Shown: positions 8,874 through 18,705 of the stretch, in pieces
Layout: each line of letters begins with the position of its first letter
Position numbering within the stretch: position 1 is the stretch's first letter
Assembly: GCF_900104945.1 (NCBI RefSeq)
Contig: NZ_LT629736.1
Coordinates: 124,001-188,000 of the forward strand
Length of the DNA stretch: 64,000 nucleotides
Direction: 5' to 3'
From: Halopseudomonas xinjiangensis
GTDB taxonomy: Bacteria; Pseudomonadota; Gammaproteobacteria; Pseudomonadales; Pseudomonadaceae
The notes under the pieces: generated by a model
Database searches by the model: none
What the model saw: the letters and a program-made list of their open reading frames with translations, nothing else
What the model was told of the DNA's origin: nothing
Translations under genes and position numbers: made by a program

Positions 8874-9680
8874 ATGTTGCCTTATCCGCAAATCGATCCG
8901 GTCGCGGTGTCCCTCGGGCCGCTGCAGATCCACTGGTATGGTCTGATGTACCTGGTTGGCATCGGGGGCGCCTGGTGGCTCGCCGGGCGGCGCCTGGACC
9001 AGTTCGATCCAACCTGGTCGAAGGACAAGCTGTCCGATCTGGTGTTCTGGGTGGCTCTCGGCGTCATTGCCGGAGGGCGGCTCGGGTACGTACTGTTTTA
9101 TGATCTCCCTGCGTATATCAACGATCCGAGCCTGATTCTGCAGATATGGCGGGGCGGCATGTCGTTCCATGGCGGGTTGATCGGCGTCCTGCTTGCGGTT
9201 GGCTGGTTTGCCTGGCGCAACAACAAGGGCTTCTTCGAGCTGATGGATTTCATCGCGCCACTGGTGCCGATCGGGCTCGGAGCCGGGCGGATCGGCAACT
9301 TCATCAATGCCGAGCTTTGGGGCAAACCGACTGATGTGCCATGGGCAATGGTGTTTCCCACCGATCCGCTGCAGCTGGCCCGGCACCCGTCTCAGCTATA
9401 CCAGTTTGCCTTGGAGGGTGTGGCGCTATTCGTCATACTCTGGATCTATTCCAGCAAGCCACGTCCGACCATGGCGGTCAGTGGACTGTTCGCCATCTGC
9501 TATGGCGTGTTTCGGTTCCTCGTCGAGTTCGTCCGCGAGCCGGATGCGCATATCGGTTACGTGGCCTTCGGCTGGCTGACGATGGGGCAGGTGTTGTGTA
9601 TCCCGATGATCCTGATTGGTGCCGGCATGATGATGTGGGCCTATCGCAACGAGAGTGCAAAGCGTGAAACAGTATCTTGA
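8874..9680 (+). CDS. lgt: Prolipoprotein diacylglyceryl transferase Lgt
   Basis: 268 residues, seven-span inner-membrane enzyme that moves diacylglycerol from phosphatidylglycerol to the lipobox Cys of prolipoproteins. The Lgt signature [17 protein letters not shown] is present, as are the N-terminal IHWYGLMYL and the MSFHGGLIG loop with its essential His. It is followed by thyA with a 17-base overlap of reading frames, the usual order in gammaproteobacteria. Confidence 0.96.
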   Translation: MLPYPQIDPVAVSLGPLQIHWYGLMYLVGIGGAWWLAGRRLDQFDPTWSKDKLSDLVFWVALGVIAGGRLGYVLFYDLPAYINDPSLILQIWRGGMSFHGGLIGVLLAVGWFAWRNNKGFFELMDFIAPLVPIGLGAGRIGNFINAELWGKPTDVPWAMVFPTDPLQLARHPSQLYQFALEGVALFVILWIYSSKPRPTMAVSGLFAICYGVFRFLVEFVREPDAHIGYVAFGWLTMGQVLCIPMILIGAGMMMWAYRNESAKRETVS

Positions 9681-10458
9681 TCTGATGCGACAGGTGCGCG
9701 AAAACGGCACCTTCAAAAGCGATCGTACCGGGACCGGTACCTACAGCGTATTCGGCCATCAGATGCGGTTTGATCTGGCTGAAGGCTTTCCGCTGGTAAC
9801 CACCAAAAAATGCCATCTGCGCTCGATCATCATCGAGCTGCTGTGGTTCCTGCGTGGCGACACGAACATCGCCTATCTCAAGGAAAACGGGGTCTCGATC
9901 TGGGATGAGTGGGCCGACGAGAATGGCGACCTGGGGCCGGTATATGGTTACCAGTGGCGTTCCTGGCCTGCGCCCAACGGCGAGTCGATCGACCAGATCA
10001 GCAAGCTGCTGCAGATGATTCGCAGCAACCCGGACTCGCGCCGGCTGATCGTCTCGGCTTGGAATCCTGCGCTGGTCGACCAGATGGCTCTCCCACCATG
10101 CCACGCCCTCTTCCAGTTTTACGTTGCTGACGGCCGGCTCAGTTGCCAGTTGTATCAGCGCTCGGCCGATATCTTTCTTGGCGTGCCTTTCAACATCGCC
10201 AGCTACGCGCTGTTGACGTTGATGGTGGCCCAGGTCTGCGATCTCGAACCTGGCGAGTTCATCTGGACCGGCGGCGACTGTCACCTGTACGCCAACCACC
10301 TCGAGCAGGCGGACCTGCAGCTCAGCCGTGAACCGCTGCCGTTGCCGACCATGAAGCTCAACCCTGACGTAAAAGACCTGTTCGCCTTCAGCTTCGACGA
10401 CTTCGAGCTGGTCGGCTACCAGGCGCATCCGCACATCAAGGCGCCGGTCGCCGTATGA
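9664..10458 (+). CDS. thyA: Thymidylate synthase ThyA
   Basis: 264 residues. The enzyme methylates dUMP with methylene-tetrahydrofolate, giving dTMP and dihydrofolate. The catalytic Cys is in [14 protein letters not shown]; the nucleotide-binding [17 protein letters not shown] and the C-terminal APVAV are canonical. Start GTG 9664 ([14 protein letters not shown]) matches homologue length; an in-frame GTG at 9655 would add three residues. It overlaps lgt upstream and overlaps folA by 4 bases downstream, so synthase and the reductase that recycles its product are translationally coupled. Confidence 0.96.
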   Translation: MKQYLDLMRQVRENGTFKSDRTGTGTYSVFGHQMRFDLAEGFPLVTTKKCHLRSIIIELLWFLRGDTNIAYLKENGVSIWDEWADENGDLGPVYGYQWRSWPAPNGESIDQISKLLQMIRSNPDSRRLIVSAWNPALVDQMALPPCHALFQFYVADGRLSCQLYQRSADIFLGVPFNIASYALLTLMVAQVCDLEPGEFIWTGGDCHLYANHLEQADLQLSREPLPLPTMKLNPDVKDLFAFSFDDFELVGYQAHPHIKAPVAV

Positions 10459-10979
10459 GCCCAAAAACAGTCCCGAAGATCTCGATGATCGCTGCACTGG
10501 CTCGCAACCGCGTGATAGGTCGCGATAACCAATTGCCGTGGCACCTGCCGGAGGACCTGAAGTATTTTCGCAGCGTGACCTGGGGCAAGCCGATCATCAT
10601 GGGGCGCAAGACCTTCGATTCGCTGGGTCGACCACTGCCGGGGCGCACCAATATCGTCGTGACGGGGCAGGCCGGGCTAGAGCTTGCCGGAGCGCGGGTT
10701 ACTGCTTCGCTGGATGAGGCGCTCAAGCTTGCCGTTGCCCAGGCCGAGCTGGACGCTGTGGACGAAGTGATGGTAATCGGCGGAGCGACCATCTATCAGC
10801 AACTGCTCGACCGGGCGGGCCGTCTGTATCTGACCAAAGTGGATGCCGCGCCGGACGGTGATGCCTGGTTTCCGGACTTCGATGAAGGTCAGTGGAAGGT
10901 AACGTCAGAGCGCAGCGTCGAGGCGGGCGACGCTTATCCCGCGCACTGCTATCAGGTGCTGGACAGGCTCGAAGACTGA
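10455..10979 (+). CDS. folA: Dihydrofolate reductase FolA
   Basis: 174 residues. It reduces dihydrofolate to tetrahydrofolate with NADPH. Seen in sequence: [29 protein letters not shown] (active-site acidic and Trp residues), the NADPH loop [22 protein letters not shown] and [13 protein letters not shown]. It starts on the ATGA that ends thyA. Its last 28 bases overlap the 3' end of the convergent GGDEF-EAL gene. Confidence 0.96.
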   Translation: MSPKTVPKISMIAALARNRVIGRDNQLPWHLPEDLKYFRSVTWGKPIIMGRKTFDSLGRPLPGRTNIVVTGQAGLELAGARVTASLDEALKLAVAQAELDAVDEVMVIGGATIYQQLLDRAGRLYLTKVDAAPDGDAWFPDFDEGQWKVTSERSVEAGDAYPAHCYQVLDRLED

Positions 10980-12628
10980 CTGAGCAGGTCATCAAGCGGT
11001 CGCGGCTTGCCGATCCAATAGCCTTGCAGGAAATCCCCGCCCCAACTCGACAGTTGTTCGGCGGACTGGGCATCTTCGACGTAGTTGGCCGTAACCTGCT
11101 TGTCCAGGCTGCGCGCTAGCTTGATCAGGTTGCGCAGATAGGTCGCATGGTCCGTTTCAGCCTCGCTCGTCAGCTCGCGTGTATCCAGCTTGATGCCCTT
11201 GATAGGTAATCTCGTCAGATAGCCCAGGGCGCCGTACTCGGCGCCGAAGTGATCGAGCCAGATATCGACGCCCAGCGCGCTCAGCGATTCGCATAGCGCG
11301 GCCGCCTGTCCGGCGTGCTTGAGCAGCGCATCTTCGCGCAACTCGAGCTGGACCATGCCCGGAGGCACCTTGCTATTCGCCAATAGCTGCCTGAGCTGAT
11401 CGGCGAAGCGCGGTTGCTTGAGCTCCCGATCGCTCAGGTTGATCGACAGTCGACAGTTCACGCCGGCGGCGCGCCAGGCCTTGACCGCTTCCAGTGCCTG
11501 ACTGATGACCCAGTGACCCATGGGCAGGATCAGGCCACTGTGCTCGGCAAGCTTGAGGAACGCGTCGGGCGCGAGCAGACCGAGTTGCGGATGCTGCCAG
11601 CGCAGTAGCGCTTCCCAGGACACGGTGTCCCCGTTGCGGGTATCGACGATCGGCTGATAGTGCAGACGGAACTGACCTTCCAGCAATCCGTGACGCAGGC
11701 CCTGCTCAATATCGAGATTATGTCGCGTTTGCGCCTGCTCATCCGGATTGAAGAAGCTGTAGCCGTTGCGACCGTTGGCCTTTGCGCGGTACAAGGCCTG
11801 ATCGCCGTGGTGCAATAGCTCGGTCGCCGATTGGCCGTGCTGCGGATACATGGCGATGCCGACGCTGGCGGAAATCAGCAGATGGTGACCGCTGAGGGTA
11901 ATGGGTTCGCTGAGCGTATGGATGATCTTGCTGGCAATCAGTGCCGCGTCATTCGCATCGACGACATCTTGCAGCAGAGCGACGAACTCGTCGCCGCCGA
12001 TGCGGGCGATGAGATCTTCCTGGCGCATGGTCCGCCGCAGTCGATTGGCGATCACCGCGAGCAACAGGTCGCCCAGGCCATGGCCGAAACTGTCGTTGAT
12101 CTGCTTGAAGTAGTCGAGGTCGATGTACAGCAGGGCGAAGCCGAATCCGCTGCGCTTGCCCTTGATCAGCAGGCGATCCAGCTCTTCCTCGAGCATCGCC
12201 CGATTGCCAAGCCCGGTCAGCGGATCCTGTTTGGCCTGACGTTCCAGTTTGCTGCCACCGTCGCGCCGAAGCTGACCATGAATGAGCGCGCGGTTGATCT
12301 GGTCGGCGTCCAGGTTGGTGCGGACCAATACCTCATCAGCACCCTGCTCGATCGCGCGGCTATCCCCTCTGGCATCGCCGCCTTCACTGATCAGCAGATA
12401 CAAGGTTTCCGACGCTACCCGGCGGGCGTCCTGCAGGAGGCTCAGGTCGTTGGGTAGCAGACAGGCAAAATAGGTGTTCTGGGCTACGCGATGAACGGCT
12501 TCGCGAGGCTGTGTGCAGATATCCACTTCGAACGAGGCGAGCGGAGGCTGCCGACACAGAGAGAGCAAATGCTCTCGCTTGTCCGGATCGGCTTCCACCA
12601 GCAACAGTTTCCGTACGTTAGTGCCCAT
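10952..12628 (-). CDS. GGDEF-EAL protein with intact GGDEF and degenerate EAL domain
   Basis: 558 residues: a receiver-like N-terminus (about 1-120, with no clear phospho-acceptor), GGDEF (about 130-295) and EAL (310-550). The cyclase site IGGDEF and the inhibitory RxxD motif (RQED, five residues before GGDEF) are both intact, so diguanylate cyclase activity and product inhibition are plausible. The EAL part keeps EALLR, INLS and QGYWIGKP, but the DDFG motif reads DHFG and the AEGVE motif reads ANYVE, losing metal or catalytic acids. Phosphodiesterase activity is therefore doubtful. ATG 12628 is preferred to the TTG one codon earlier. Confidence 0.9.
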   Translation of the reverse strand: MGTNVRKLLLVEADPDKREHLLSLCRQPPLASFEVDICTQPREAVHRVAQNTYFACLLPNDLSLLQDARRVASETLYLLISEGGDARGDSRAIEQGADEVLVRTNLDADQINRALIHGQLRRDGGSKLERQAKQDPLTGLGNRAMLEEELDRLLIKGKRSGFGFALLYIDLDYFKQINDSFGHGLGDLLLAVIANRLRRTMRQEDLIARIGGDEFVALLQDVVDANDAALIASKIIHTLSEPITLSGHHLLISASVGIAMYPQHGQSATELLHHGDQALYRAKANGRNGYSFFNPDEQAQTRHNLDIEQGLRHGLLEGQFRLHYQPIVDTRNGDTVSWEALLRWQHPQLGLLAPDAFLKLAEHSGLILPMGHWVISQALEAVKAWRAAGVNCRLSINLSDRELKQPRFADQLRQLLANSKVPPGMVQLELREDALLKHAGQAAALCESLSALGVDIWLDHFGAEYGALGYLTRLPIKGIKLDTRELTSEAETDHATYLRNLIKLARSLDKQVTANYVEDAQSAEQLSSWGGDFLQGYWIGKPRPLDDLLSQSSSLSST

Positions 12629-12872
12629 CAACGTCCGTGCCTAGCGAGGGATGAAACGCGTCCGTGATCGCGTTATGACCTCATTATGTTAGCTCGTTCA
12701 CATTCTGGTAGCAGTAGTTTTGCGCGATCAATGGTAATTAATGCGGACAGATGGTAGGCATGAGGGCTGCGAATGGCGGGGTTTTGACGCGGCGAGAGCG
12801 CTTGATGGCTTAATGATATTAAACTGACGCAGCGAGGCGCTGGGAAAAAGGCAGTGAAGCTTCAGAAATGAA

Positions 12873-12910
12873 GCCACTCGGCAAGGTCAGAGTCTACCTT
12901 TCCGAGTGGC
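12873..12910 (-). terminator. Terminator of ilvD
   Basis: Fifteen-base arms starting GCCACTCGG and ending CCGAGTGGC, with one mismatch and an 8-base loop, directly after the ilvD stop. Read on the minus strand it is followed by the modest T-rich run TTCATTTC. The 240 bases between it and the GGDEF-EAL start are AT-richer, with a TTAATGATATTAA palindrome (12810-12822) and probably the promoter of that gene. Confidence 0.75.
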
Positions 12911-12917
12911 GTCGTCA

Positions 12918-14756
12918 TCAGCCGTCCAGCATTGCCTTGTCCCGCACTGCGCCTTTGTCGGCGCTGGTGGCGAGCAGTGCATAGGCTTTCAACGCAGTGG
13001 TTACCTTGCGCGGACGTTTCTCCACCGGCTTCCAGCCCTTGCGATCCTGCTCGGCGCGGCGCTCGGCGAGCTCTTCATCGCTTATCAGCAGGTTGATGCT
13101 GCGGTTCGGGATGTCGATCAGTATCTTGTCGCCCTCACGCACCAGGCCGATCGCGCCGCCGGCAGCCGCCTCTGGCGACGCGTGGCCGATCGACAGACCT
13201 GACGTGCCGCCGGAGAAGCGGCCGTCGGTCAGCAGGGCACATTCCTTGCCCAGGCCCTTGGATTTCAAATAAGAGGTGGGATACAGCATTTCCTGCATGC
13301 CCGGGCCGCCTTTGGGGCCTTCGTACCGAATGATCACCACATCGCCAGACTTCACTTCGTCAGCAAGGATGCCTTTGACCGCGCTGTCCTGGCTTTCGAA
13401 GATTTTGGCGTTGCCCTCGAAGACGTGAATCGACTCGTCGACGCCGGCGGTTTTCACCACGCAGCCATCGAGTGCGATATTTCCGTAGAGCACGGCCAGG
13501 CCGCCTTCCTGGGAATAGGCGTGTTCGACGCTGCGAATGCAGCCGTTGGCCCGGTCATCATCCAGCGTGTCCCAGCGAGTCGACTGACTGAACGCGGTCT
13601 GCGTAGGTATGCCTGCCGGCCCGGCGCGGAAGAACGTGTGAACGTCTTCGTCGTTTGTCTGCGTAATGTCCCAGAGGGCGATCGCTTCTTCCATGCTGCT
13701 GCTATGGACGGTGGGTACGTCGGTATGCAGCAGTCCGCCACGAGCCAGCGAACCGAGAATGCTGAAGATGCCGCCTGCGCGGTGCACGTCTTCCATGTGA
13801 TATTTCTGGATGTTCGGCGCGACCTTGCACAGCTGCGGTACCTTGCGTGACAAGCGGTCGATGTCGCGCAGATCGAACGGGATTTCCGCTTCCTGCGCTG
13901 CGGCGAGCAGGTGCAGGATGGTGTTGGTCGACCCGCCCATCGCGATATCCAGCGTCATGGCATTTTCGAACGCCTTGAAGTTGGCGATATTGCGCGGCAG
14001 CACGCTCTCGTCGCCCTCGGCGTAGTAGCGCTTGCATAGCTCGACTACTGTCCGTCCGGCGCGCAGGAACAGCTGCTCGCGATCGGAATGAGTTGCTAGC
14101 GTCGAGCCGTTGCCCGGCAACGACAGACCAAGCGCCTCGGTCAGACAGTTCATCGAGTTGGCAGTAAACATGCCCGAGCAGCTACCGCAGGTCGGGCAGG
14201 CGCTGCGCTCGTACTCGGCTACCTTTTCATCCGAGGAGTTTTCGTCGGCAGCGACCACCATCGCATCAACCAGATCCAGGCCGTGGCTGGCCAGCTTGGT
14301 CTTGCCTGCTTCCATCGGGCCGCCGGATACGAACACCACCGGGATGTTCAGCCGCAACGCAGCCATTAGCATGCCCGGGGTGATCTTGTCGCAGTTGGAG
14401 ATACATACGATGGCGTCGGCGCAATGCGCGTTGACCATGTATTCCACCGAGTCGGCAATGATTTCACGCGAAGGCAGTGAATAAAGCATGCCGTCGTGAC
14501 CCATGGCGATACCGTCGTCCACGGCGATCGTGTTGAATTCCTTGGCGACCCCACCGGCGCGTTCGATTTCCCGAGCCACTAATTGCCCCAGATCCTTCAG
14601 ATGGACGTGGCCGGGCACGAACTGGGTGAAGGAGTTGGCGATCGCAATGATGGGTTTCTTGAAGTCTTCATCCTTCATGCCGGTAGCGCGCCATAGCGCG
14701 CGGGCGCCCGCCATGTTGCGGCCGAAGGTGGAGGTTTTCGAGCGATAATCGGGCAT
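12918..14756 (-). CDS. ilvD: Dihydroxy-acid dehydratase IlvD
   Basis: 612 residues, full length. It is the iron-sulfur enzyme that dehydrates dihydroxy-isovalerate and dihydroxy-methylvalerate in valine, leucine and isoleucine synthesis. Cluster and metal motifs are seen: [29 protein letters not shown], and the C-terminal [23 protein letters not shown]. The start [26 protein letters not shown] is the family N-terminus. It is monocistronic with its own terminator and is transcribed divergently from the GST gene. Confidence 0.97.
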   Translation of the reverse strand: MPDYRSKTSTFGRNMAGARALWRATGMKDEDFKKPIIAIANSFTQFVPGHVHLKDLGQLVAREIERAGGVAKEFNTIAVDDGIAMGHDGMLYSLPSREIIADSVEYMVNAHCADAIVCISNCDKITPGMLMAALRLNIPVVFVSGGPMEAGKTKLASHGLDLVDAMVVAADENSSDEKVAEYERSACPTCGSCSGMFTANSMNCLTEALGLSLPGNGSTLATHSDREQLFLRAGRTVVELCKRYYAEGDESVLPRNIANFKAFENAMTLDIAMGGSTNTILHLLAAAQEAEIPFDLRDIDRLSRKVPQLCKVAPNIQKYHMEDVHRAGGIFSILGSLARGGLLHTDVPTVHSSSMEEAIALWDITQTNDEDVHTFFRAGPAGIPTQTAFSQSTRWDTLDDDRANGCIRSVEHAYSQEGGLAVLYGNIALDGCVVKTAGVDESIHVFEGNAKIFESQDSAVKGILADEVKSGDVVIIRYEGPKGGPGMQEMLYPTSYLKSKGLGKECALLTDGRFSGGTSGLSIGHASPEAAAGGAIGLVREGDKILIDIPNRSINLLISDEELAERRAEQDRKGWKPVEKRPRKVTTALKAYALLATSADKGAVRDKAMLDG

Positions 14757-14910
14757 CGGGGGTGGTCTCGTTATGCGTTGCTAGCCGGCAAGCATATCAA
14801 GTTTGCATCGCACCTCACAGGCGCTGAAGACAACTTGATAAGCCCTGCGCGGTCTCTGCTATCGGCTATTCTGGTGCAGTCACTCAATTCCCCACGTCAT
14901 TGGAGTATCT

Positions 14911-15783
14911 ATGACCGATTCAGCCTACACCCCGCCGAAGGTATGGACCTGGGACAAGGCCAGCGGTGGCCAGTTTGCCAACATCAACCGTCCCATCGCC
15001 GGGCCGACGCACGACAAGCAATTGCCCCGCGGCAAGCATCCGTTGCAGCTGTATTCGCTGGCCACGCCCAACGGCGTGAAAGTCACCATAATGCTCGAGG
15101 AGCTGTTGGCGGCGGGCTTCGAGGGGGCAGAATATGACGCTTACCTGATTCGGATCGGTGAGGGCGATCAGTTCGGCAGCGGTTTCGTCGAGCTCAACCC
15201 CAACTCGAAGATTCCAGTACTGCTCGATCAGAGCGTTGAACCGGCGCAGCGTGTCTTCGAGTCCGGATCCATACTGCTGTACTTGGCGGAAAAATTCGGC
15301 GCGTTCATCCCGCAGAGTGCCAGCGGGCGAACCGAATGTTTGAACTGGCTGTTCTGGCAGATGGGCAGCGCGCCGATGCTCGGTGGCGGCTTCGGCCATT
15401 TCTATGCTTACGCGCCGGAGAAATACGAATACCCGATCAACCGCTACACCATGGAGGTCAAGCGGCAGCTCGATGTGCTTGATCGGCAACTGGCGAATCA
15501 CCGCTTCATCGCCGGGGAGGAATACAGCATCGCCGACATGGCCATATGGCCCTGGTATGCCGGCGTGGCGACCAATCAGGTGTATGGCGCCGCCGAATTC
15601 CTGCAAGCGCACACCTACAAGAACCTGCTGCGTTGGGCCGAGGAGATTGGCGAACGGCCGGCCGTCAAGCGCGGGCGGATGGTCAACCGGACCTGGGGCG
15701 ATCCATCCGAGCAACTGCCCGAGCGGCACGATGCCAGCGACTTCGACCTGCGTACCGCGGACAAGCTCGACAAGCAGAGCTGA
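14911..15783 (+). CDS. yghU: YghU-type glutathione S-transferase
   Basis: 290 residues. The long N-terminal extension TPPKVWTWDKASGGQFANINRPIAGPTHDK is characteristic of the YghU/YfcG (Nu-class) transferases, which have disulfide-bond reductase activity toward glutathione-linked substrates. A thioredoxin fold follows (YSLATPNGVKVTIMLEEL, cis-Pro in NSKIPVLL, ESGSILLYLAEKFG), then an all-helical C-terminal domain (EEYSIADMAIWPWY). It is cytosolic. It is transcribed away from ilvD and converges with argA. Confidence 0.9.
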   Translation: MTDSAYTPPKVWTWDKASGGQFANINRPIAGPTHDKQLPRGKHPLQLYSLATPNGVKVTIMLEELLAAGFEGAEYDAYLIRIGEGDQFGSGFVELNPNSKIPVLLDQSVEPAQRVFESGSILLYLAEKFGAFIPQSASGRTECLNWLFWQMGSAPMLGGGFGHFYAYAPEKYEYPINRYTMEVKRQLDVLDRQLANHRFIAGEEYSIADMAIWPWYAGVATNQVYGAAEFLQAHTYKNLLRWAEEIGERPAVKRGRMVNRTWGDPSEQLPERHDASDFDLRTADKLDKQS

Positions 15784-15813
15784 AGCCCAGGCGCCGGGCC
15801 AGCTCGGCCGGCG

Positions 15814-17100
15814 CTACAGCGCCTTCTCGAAGACCTTGGAGTTGCGCTGGTAGTTGTACAGCTGCGCACGCTTGGCCGGGAGCCGTTCGACCGAGCTGGG
15901 CACAAATCCGCGCTCACGGAACCAGTGAGCGGTGCGTGTGGTAAGCACAAATAACGTGTCGATCTTCAATGCGCGGGCCTCTGCCTCGATATGCTCGAGC
16001 AGCTGGTCGCCGCGTCGACCATGTCGGTAGTTCGGATCGATCGCCACGCAGGCCAGCTCGGCCGACGTTGACTCTTCCAGCGGATACAGCGCCGCGCAGC
16101 CGATGATCATGCCGTCGCGTTCGATAATGGTGAACTGACCGATCTCGCGTTCGAGTACCTCCCGCGACCGACGTACGAGAATGCCTGCTTCCTCAAGCGG
16201 ACGCAGCAATTCTAGCAAGCCGCCGACATCTTCGATGGTCGCGGTGCGAACCTGCTCGAATTGCTCCTGGGTGACCAGGGTCCCGCCACCGTCGCGGGTG
16301 AACAGCTCGGTCAGTAGCGCCCCGTCGTCAGCGAAGCTGACGATATGGCTGCGCCGCAGGCCGGAGTTGCAGACTTTGCAGGCAGCGGCCAGCAGCGTGC
16401 CGGGCAGGCTGTTGCCGAGCCTGGCGAGGATCGGCAAGGCTCGGGTCGGCTTGAGTTCGCGAAGCAGGTTGCCCTGGTCGTCGAAGATGCCGGTATCCGG
16501 GCCGAACAGGATCAGCTTGTCCGCCTCGAGCGAGCTGGCGGTGCTGGTGGCGACGTCTTCGCAGGCCAGATTGAACACTTCGCCGGTCGGCGAGTAGCCG
16601 ATCGAGGAAAGCAGAACGATCGACTCTTCGTCCAGGTGGCGGTTGATTGCCTTGCGGTCGATACGCCGCACTTCGCCGGTATGATGAAAGTCGACGCCGT
16701 CCACTACGCCGATGGGCTTGGCGGTCACGAAATTGCCGCTGACCACGCGTAACCTCGGGCCTTGCCCGGACGCTACGCAGAGCGCTGCTTCAATGGCGAT
16801 GCGCAGGCTACCGACGGCGTCCATGACCGACGCGAGAGTGTCGCTGTCGGTGATGCGCAGATCATCGTGGTAGCGCGATGCGACGCCGCGGGCGGATTGG
16901 CGCTCCTCGATCTGCGGGCGAGATCCGTGTACCAGCACGAGCCGCACGCCGAGGCTGTTGAGCAGCATGATGTCGTGAACGATATTGGTAAAATTCGGAT
17001 GAGCCAGCGCCTCGCCGGGCAACAGCACGACGAACGTGGTGTCGCGATGCGTGTTGATGTAAGGCGTTGAGTGACGAAACCAGTTGACGTAGTCGGACAT
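15814..17100 (-). CDS. argA: N-acetylglutamate synthase ArgA
   Basis: 428 residues: an amino-acid-kinase-like N-terminal domain (NIVHDIMLLNSLGVRLVLVHGSRPQIEER) and a C-terminal GNAT acetyltransferase (ELACVAIDPNYRHGRRGDQLLEHIE). It makes N-acetylglutamate from acetyl-CoA and glutamate, the first arginine step, and is normally feedback-inhibited by arginine. I chose ATG 17100 because MSDYVNWFRHSTPYINTHRD aligns with the P. aeruginosa N-terminus as I recall it; an upstream in-frame extension of 18 residues looks non-coding. argE lies on the same strand beyond the inverted amn gene. Confidence 0.95.
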   Translation of the reverse strand: MSDYVNWFRHSTPYINTHRDTTFVVLLPGEALAHPNFTNIVHDIMLLNSLGVRLVLVHGSRPQIEERQSARGVASRYHDDLRITDSDTLASVMDAVGSLRIAIEAALCVASGQGPRLRVVSGNFVTAKPIGVVDGVDFHHTGEVRRIDRKAINRHLDEESIVLLSSIGYSPTGEVFNLACEDVATSTASSLEADKLILFGPDTGIFDDQGNLLRELKPTRALPILARLGNSLPGTLLAAACKVCNSGLRRSHIVSFADDGALLTELFTRDGGGTLVTQEQFEQVRTATIEDVGGLLELLRPLEEAGILVRRSREVLEREIGQFTIIERDGMIIGCAALYPLEESTSAELACVAIDPNYRHGRRGDQLLEHIEAEARALKIDTLFVLTTRTAHWFRERGFVPSSVERLPAKRAQLYNYQRNSKVFEKAL

Positions 17101-17232
17101 GCGCGCTGTTCCGCAGAAAAGGGCAGTGTAGGGACAATCGTCGGCCGGCATCAAGCACCGCGCGCGCCACGAGCGGGTATGCTATGGATAATTCATGAAT
17201 CCTGCTGAAGACCGCACAAAGAGAGGCTGCCT

Positions 17233-18705
17233 GTGAGTTTGCGTTCTGATTCGTTCGAAGTTGTATCCACCCCGGAACAAGCCGTCGATCGCCTGGCTGC
17301 CCTGTACCAGCAGGCCACGACTGCGCTGGGCGACGCCCTCAAGCGTTACATCAGGGACCGAACCCGGCCGACGGCGGAGGAAACCGCAGCATTTCACTAC
17401 CCTGAACTCCGCCTCACCTACGAATGTCCGGGTGAGACCCCGACCAGCGTCCGTGCGTACGCCAAGGTCCAGGTCCCCGGCGTCTACAGCGTGACCGTGA
17501 CCCAGCCGCAGGCCTTTCGCAAATACTTGCTCGAGCAGTTGCGACCGCTGATGCAGGATTTCACCGTGGTCATCGAGGTGGGTGTCAGCGAGCAGCCGAT
17601 TCCGTACCCGTACGTCGTGGAAGGCGGTGACGAGCTGGCCGGCTCCGGCGTGACGGCTGGCGAACTGGCACGCGTGTTCCCGAGTACCGATCTGGCCGCG
17701 GTGACGGACAACAATGCCGACGGGCTGTGCGACTGGGAGGAAATGGACCCCTGGCCGCTGGCGCTGTTCGATGCGGCGCGGGTGGATTTTTCGCTGCGCC
17801 GCCTGGTGCATTACACCGGGAGCGATTGGAGGCATATCCAGCCTTGGATTCTACTGACCAACTACCATCGCTACGTCGATCAGTTCATCCGTCATGGACT
17901 GGACATGCTCACTGAGGATTCGCGTTTCGAGCGGATGGTGCTGCCTGGCAACGTGGTGCTCGACCGAAGCATGAGCGAAGGCGACATGCAGGCCTTGATC
18001 GCCAGCGTTCAGTGGCATCGCTATCAGATGCCGGCGTATCACCTGCAGGCAGCAGATGGCGACGGCATTACGCTGGTCAACATCGGCGTCGGCCCGTCGA
18101 ACGCCAAGAACATTACCGATCACCTGGCCGTCATGCGCCCGCATTGCTGGCTGATGATTGGTCACTGCGGGGGGCTGCGCCAATCCCAGACGATCGGCGA
18201 TTACGTTCTCGCCCATGCCTATATGCGCCGCGACGGCATTCTCGACCGGGTCCTTCCGCCGAACATTCCGCTGCCGGCCTTGGCCGAAGTCCAGCAGGCG
18301 CTCCAGGAGGCGGCTGCGCAGGTCACCGGCGACCGTGGCGACGCGCTGAAGCGGCGTCTGCGCACCGGCACGGTGTTGACCTACGACGATCGCAACTGGG
18401 AGCTGCGCTGGGCGCAGGAGCGCCCGCTGATCAATCAGGCGCGGGCGGTGGCGGTCGACATGGAGAGCGGGACCATCGCCGCGCAAGGTTACCGGCTGCG
18501 TGTCCCCTATGGCACGCTACTGTGTGTGTCGGACAAACCCCTGCACAGCGAGATCAAGCTGCCCGGCGCGGCGGGCGCCTTCTACGAGCGCGCCGTGACC
18601 CAGCACCTGCATATCGGGATTACCGCGCTGGAGCTGCTGCGCAGCGAGCTCGCCTCGCTGCATTCGCGTAAATTGCGCAGCTTCGACGAACCACCGTTTC
18701 GCTAG
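17233..18705 (+). CDS. amn: AMP nucleosidase Amn
   Basis: 490 residues. It cleaves AMP to adenine and ribose-5-phosphate and helps set adenylate levels. The N-terminal regulatory domain is followed by a nucleoside-phosphorylase-like catalytic domain with NIGVGPSNAKNITDHLAVMRPHCWLMIGHCGGLR and the late VDMESGTIAAQGYRLRVPYGTLLCVSDKP, which carries the nucleobase-handling acidic residues. The start is GTG at 17233 with AGAGAGG nearby. The gene sits inverted between argA and argE, and its stop overlaps that of argE by 4 bases. Confidence 0.95.
   Translation: MSLRSDSFEVVSTPEQAVDRLAALYQQATTALGDALKRYIRDRTRPTAEETAAFHYPELRLTYECPGETPTSVRAYAKVQVPGVYSVTVTQPQAFRKYLLEQLRPLMQDFTVVIEVGVSEQPIPYPYVVEGGDELAGSGVTAGELARVFPSTDLAAVTDNNADGLCDWEEMDPWPLALFDAARVDFSLRRLVHYTGSDWRHIQPWILLTNYHRYVDQFIRHGLDMLTEDSRFERMVLPGNVVLDRSMSEGDMQALIASVQWHRYQMPAYHLQAADGDGITLVNIGVGPSNAKNITDHLAVMRPHCWLMIGHCGGLRQSQTIGDYVLAHAYMRRDGILDRVLPPNIPLPALAEVQQALQEAAAQVTGDRGDALKRRLRTGTVLTYDDRNWELRWAQERPLINQARAVAVDMESGTIAAQGYRLRVPYGTLLCVSDKPLHSEIKLPGAAGAFYERAVTQHLHIGITALELLRSELASLHSRKLRSFDEPPFR

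Noticed and set aside
12632-12872. Small RNA gene in the AT-richer gap between the GGDEF-EAL gene and ilvD
   Set aside because: Only short palindromes (TTAATGATATTAA; AACGCG/CGCGTT) are present, with no promoter-terminator pair. Regulatory DNA for the GGDEF-EAL gene is a simpler reading.
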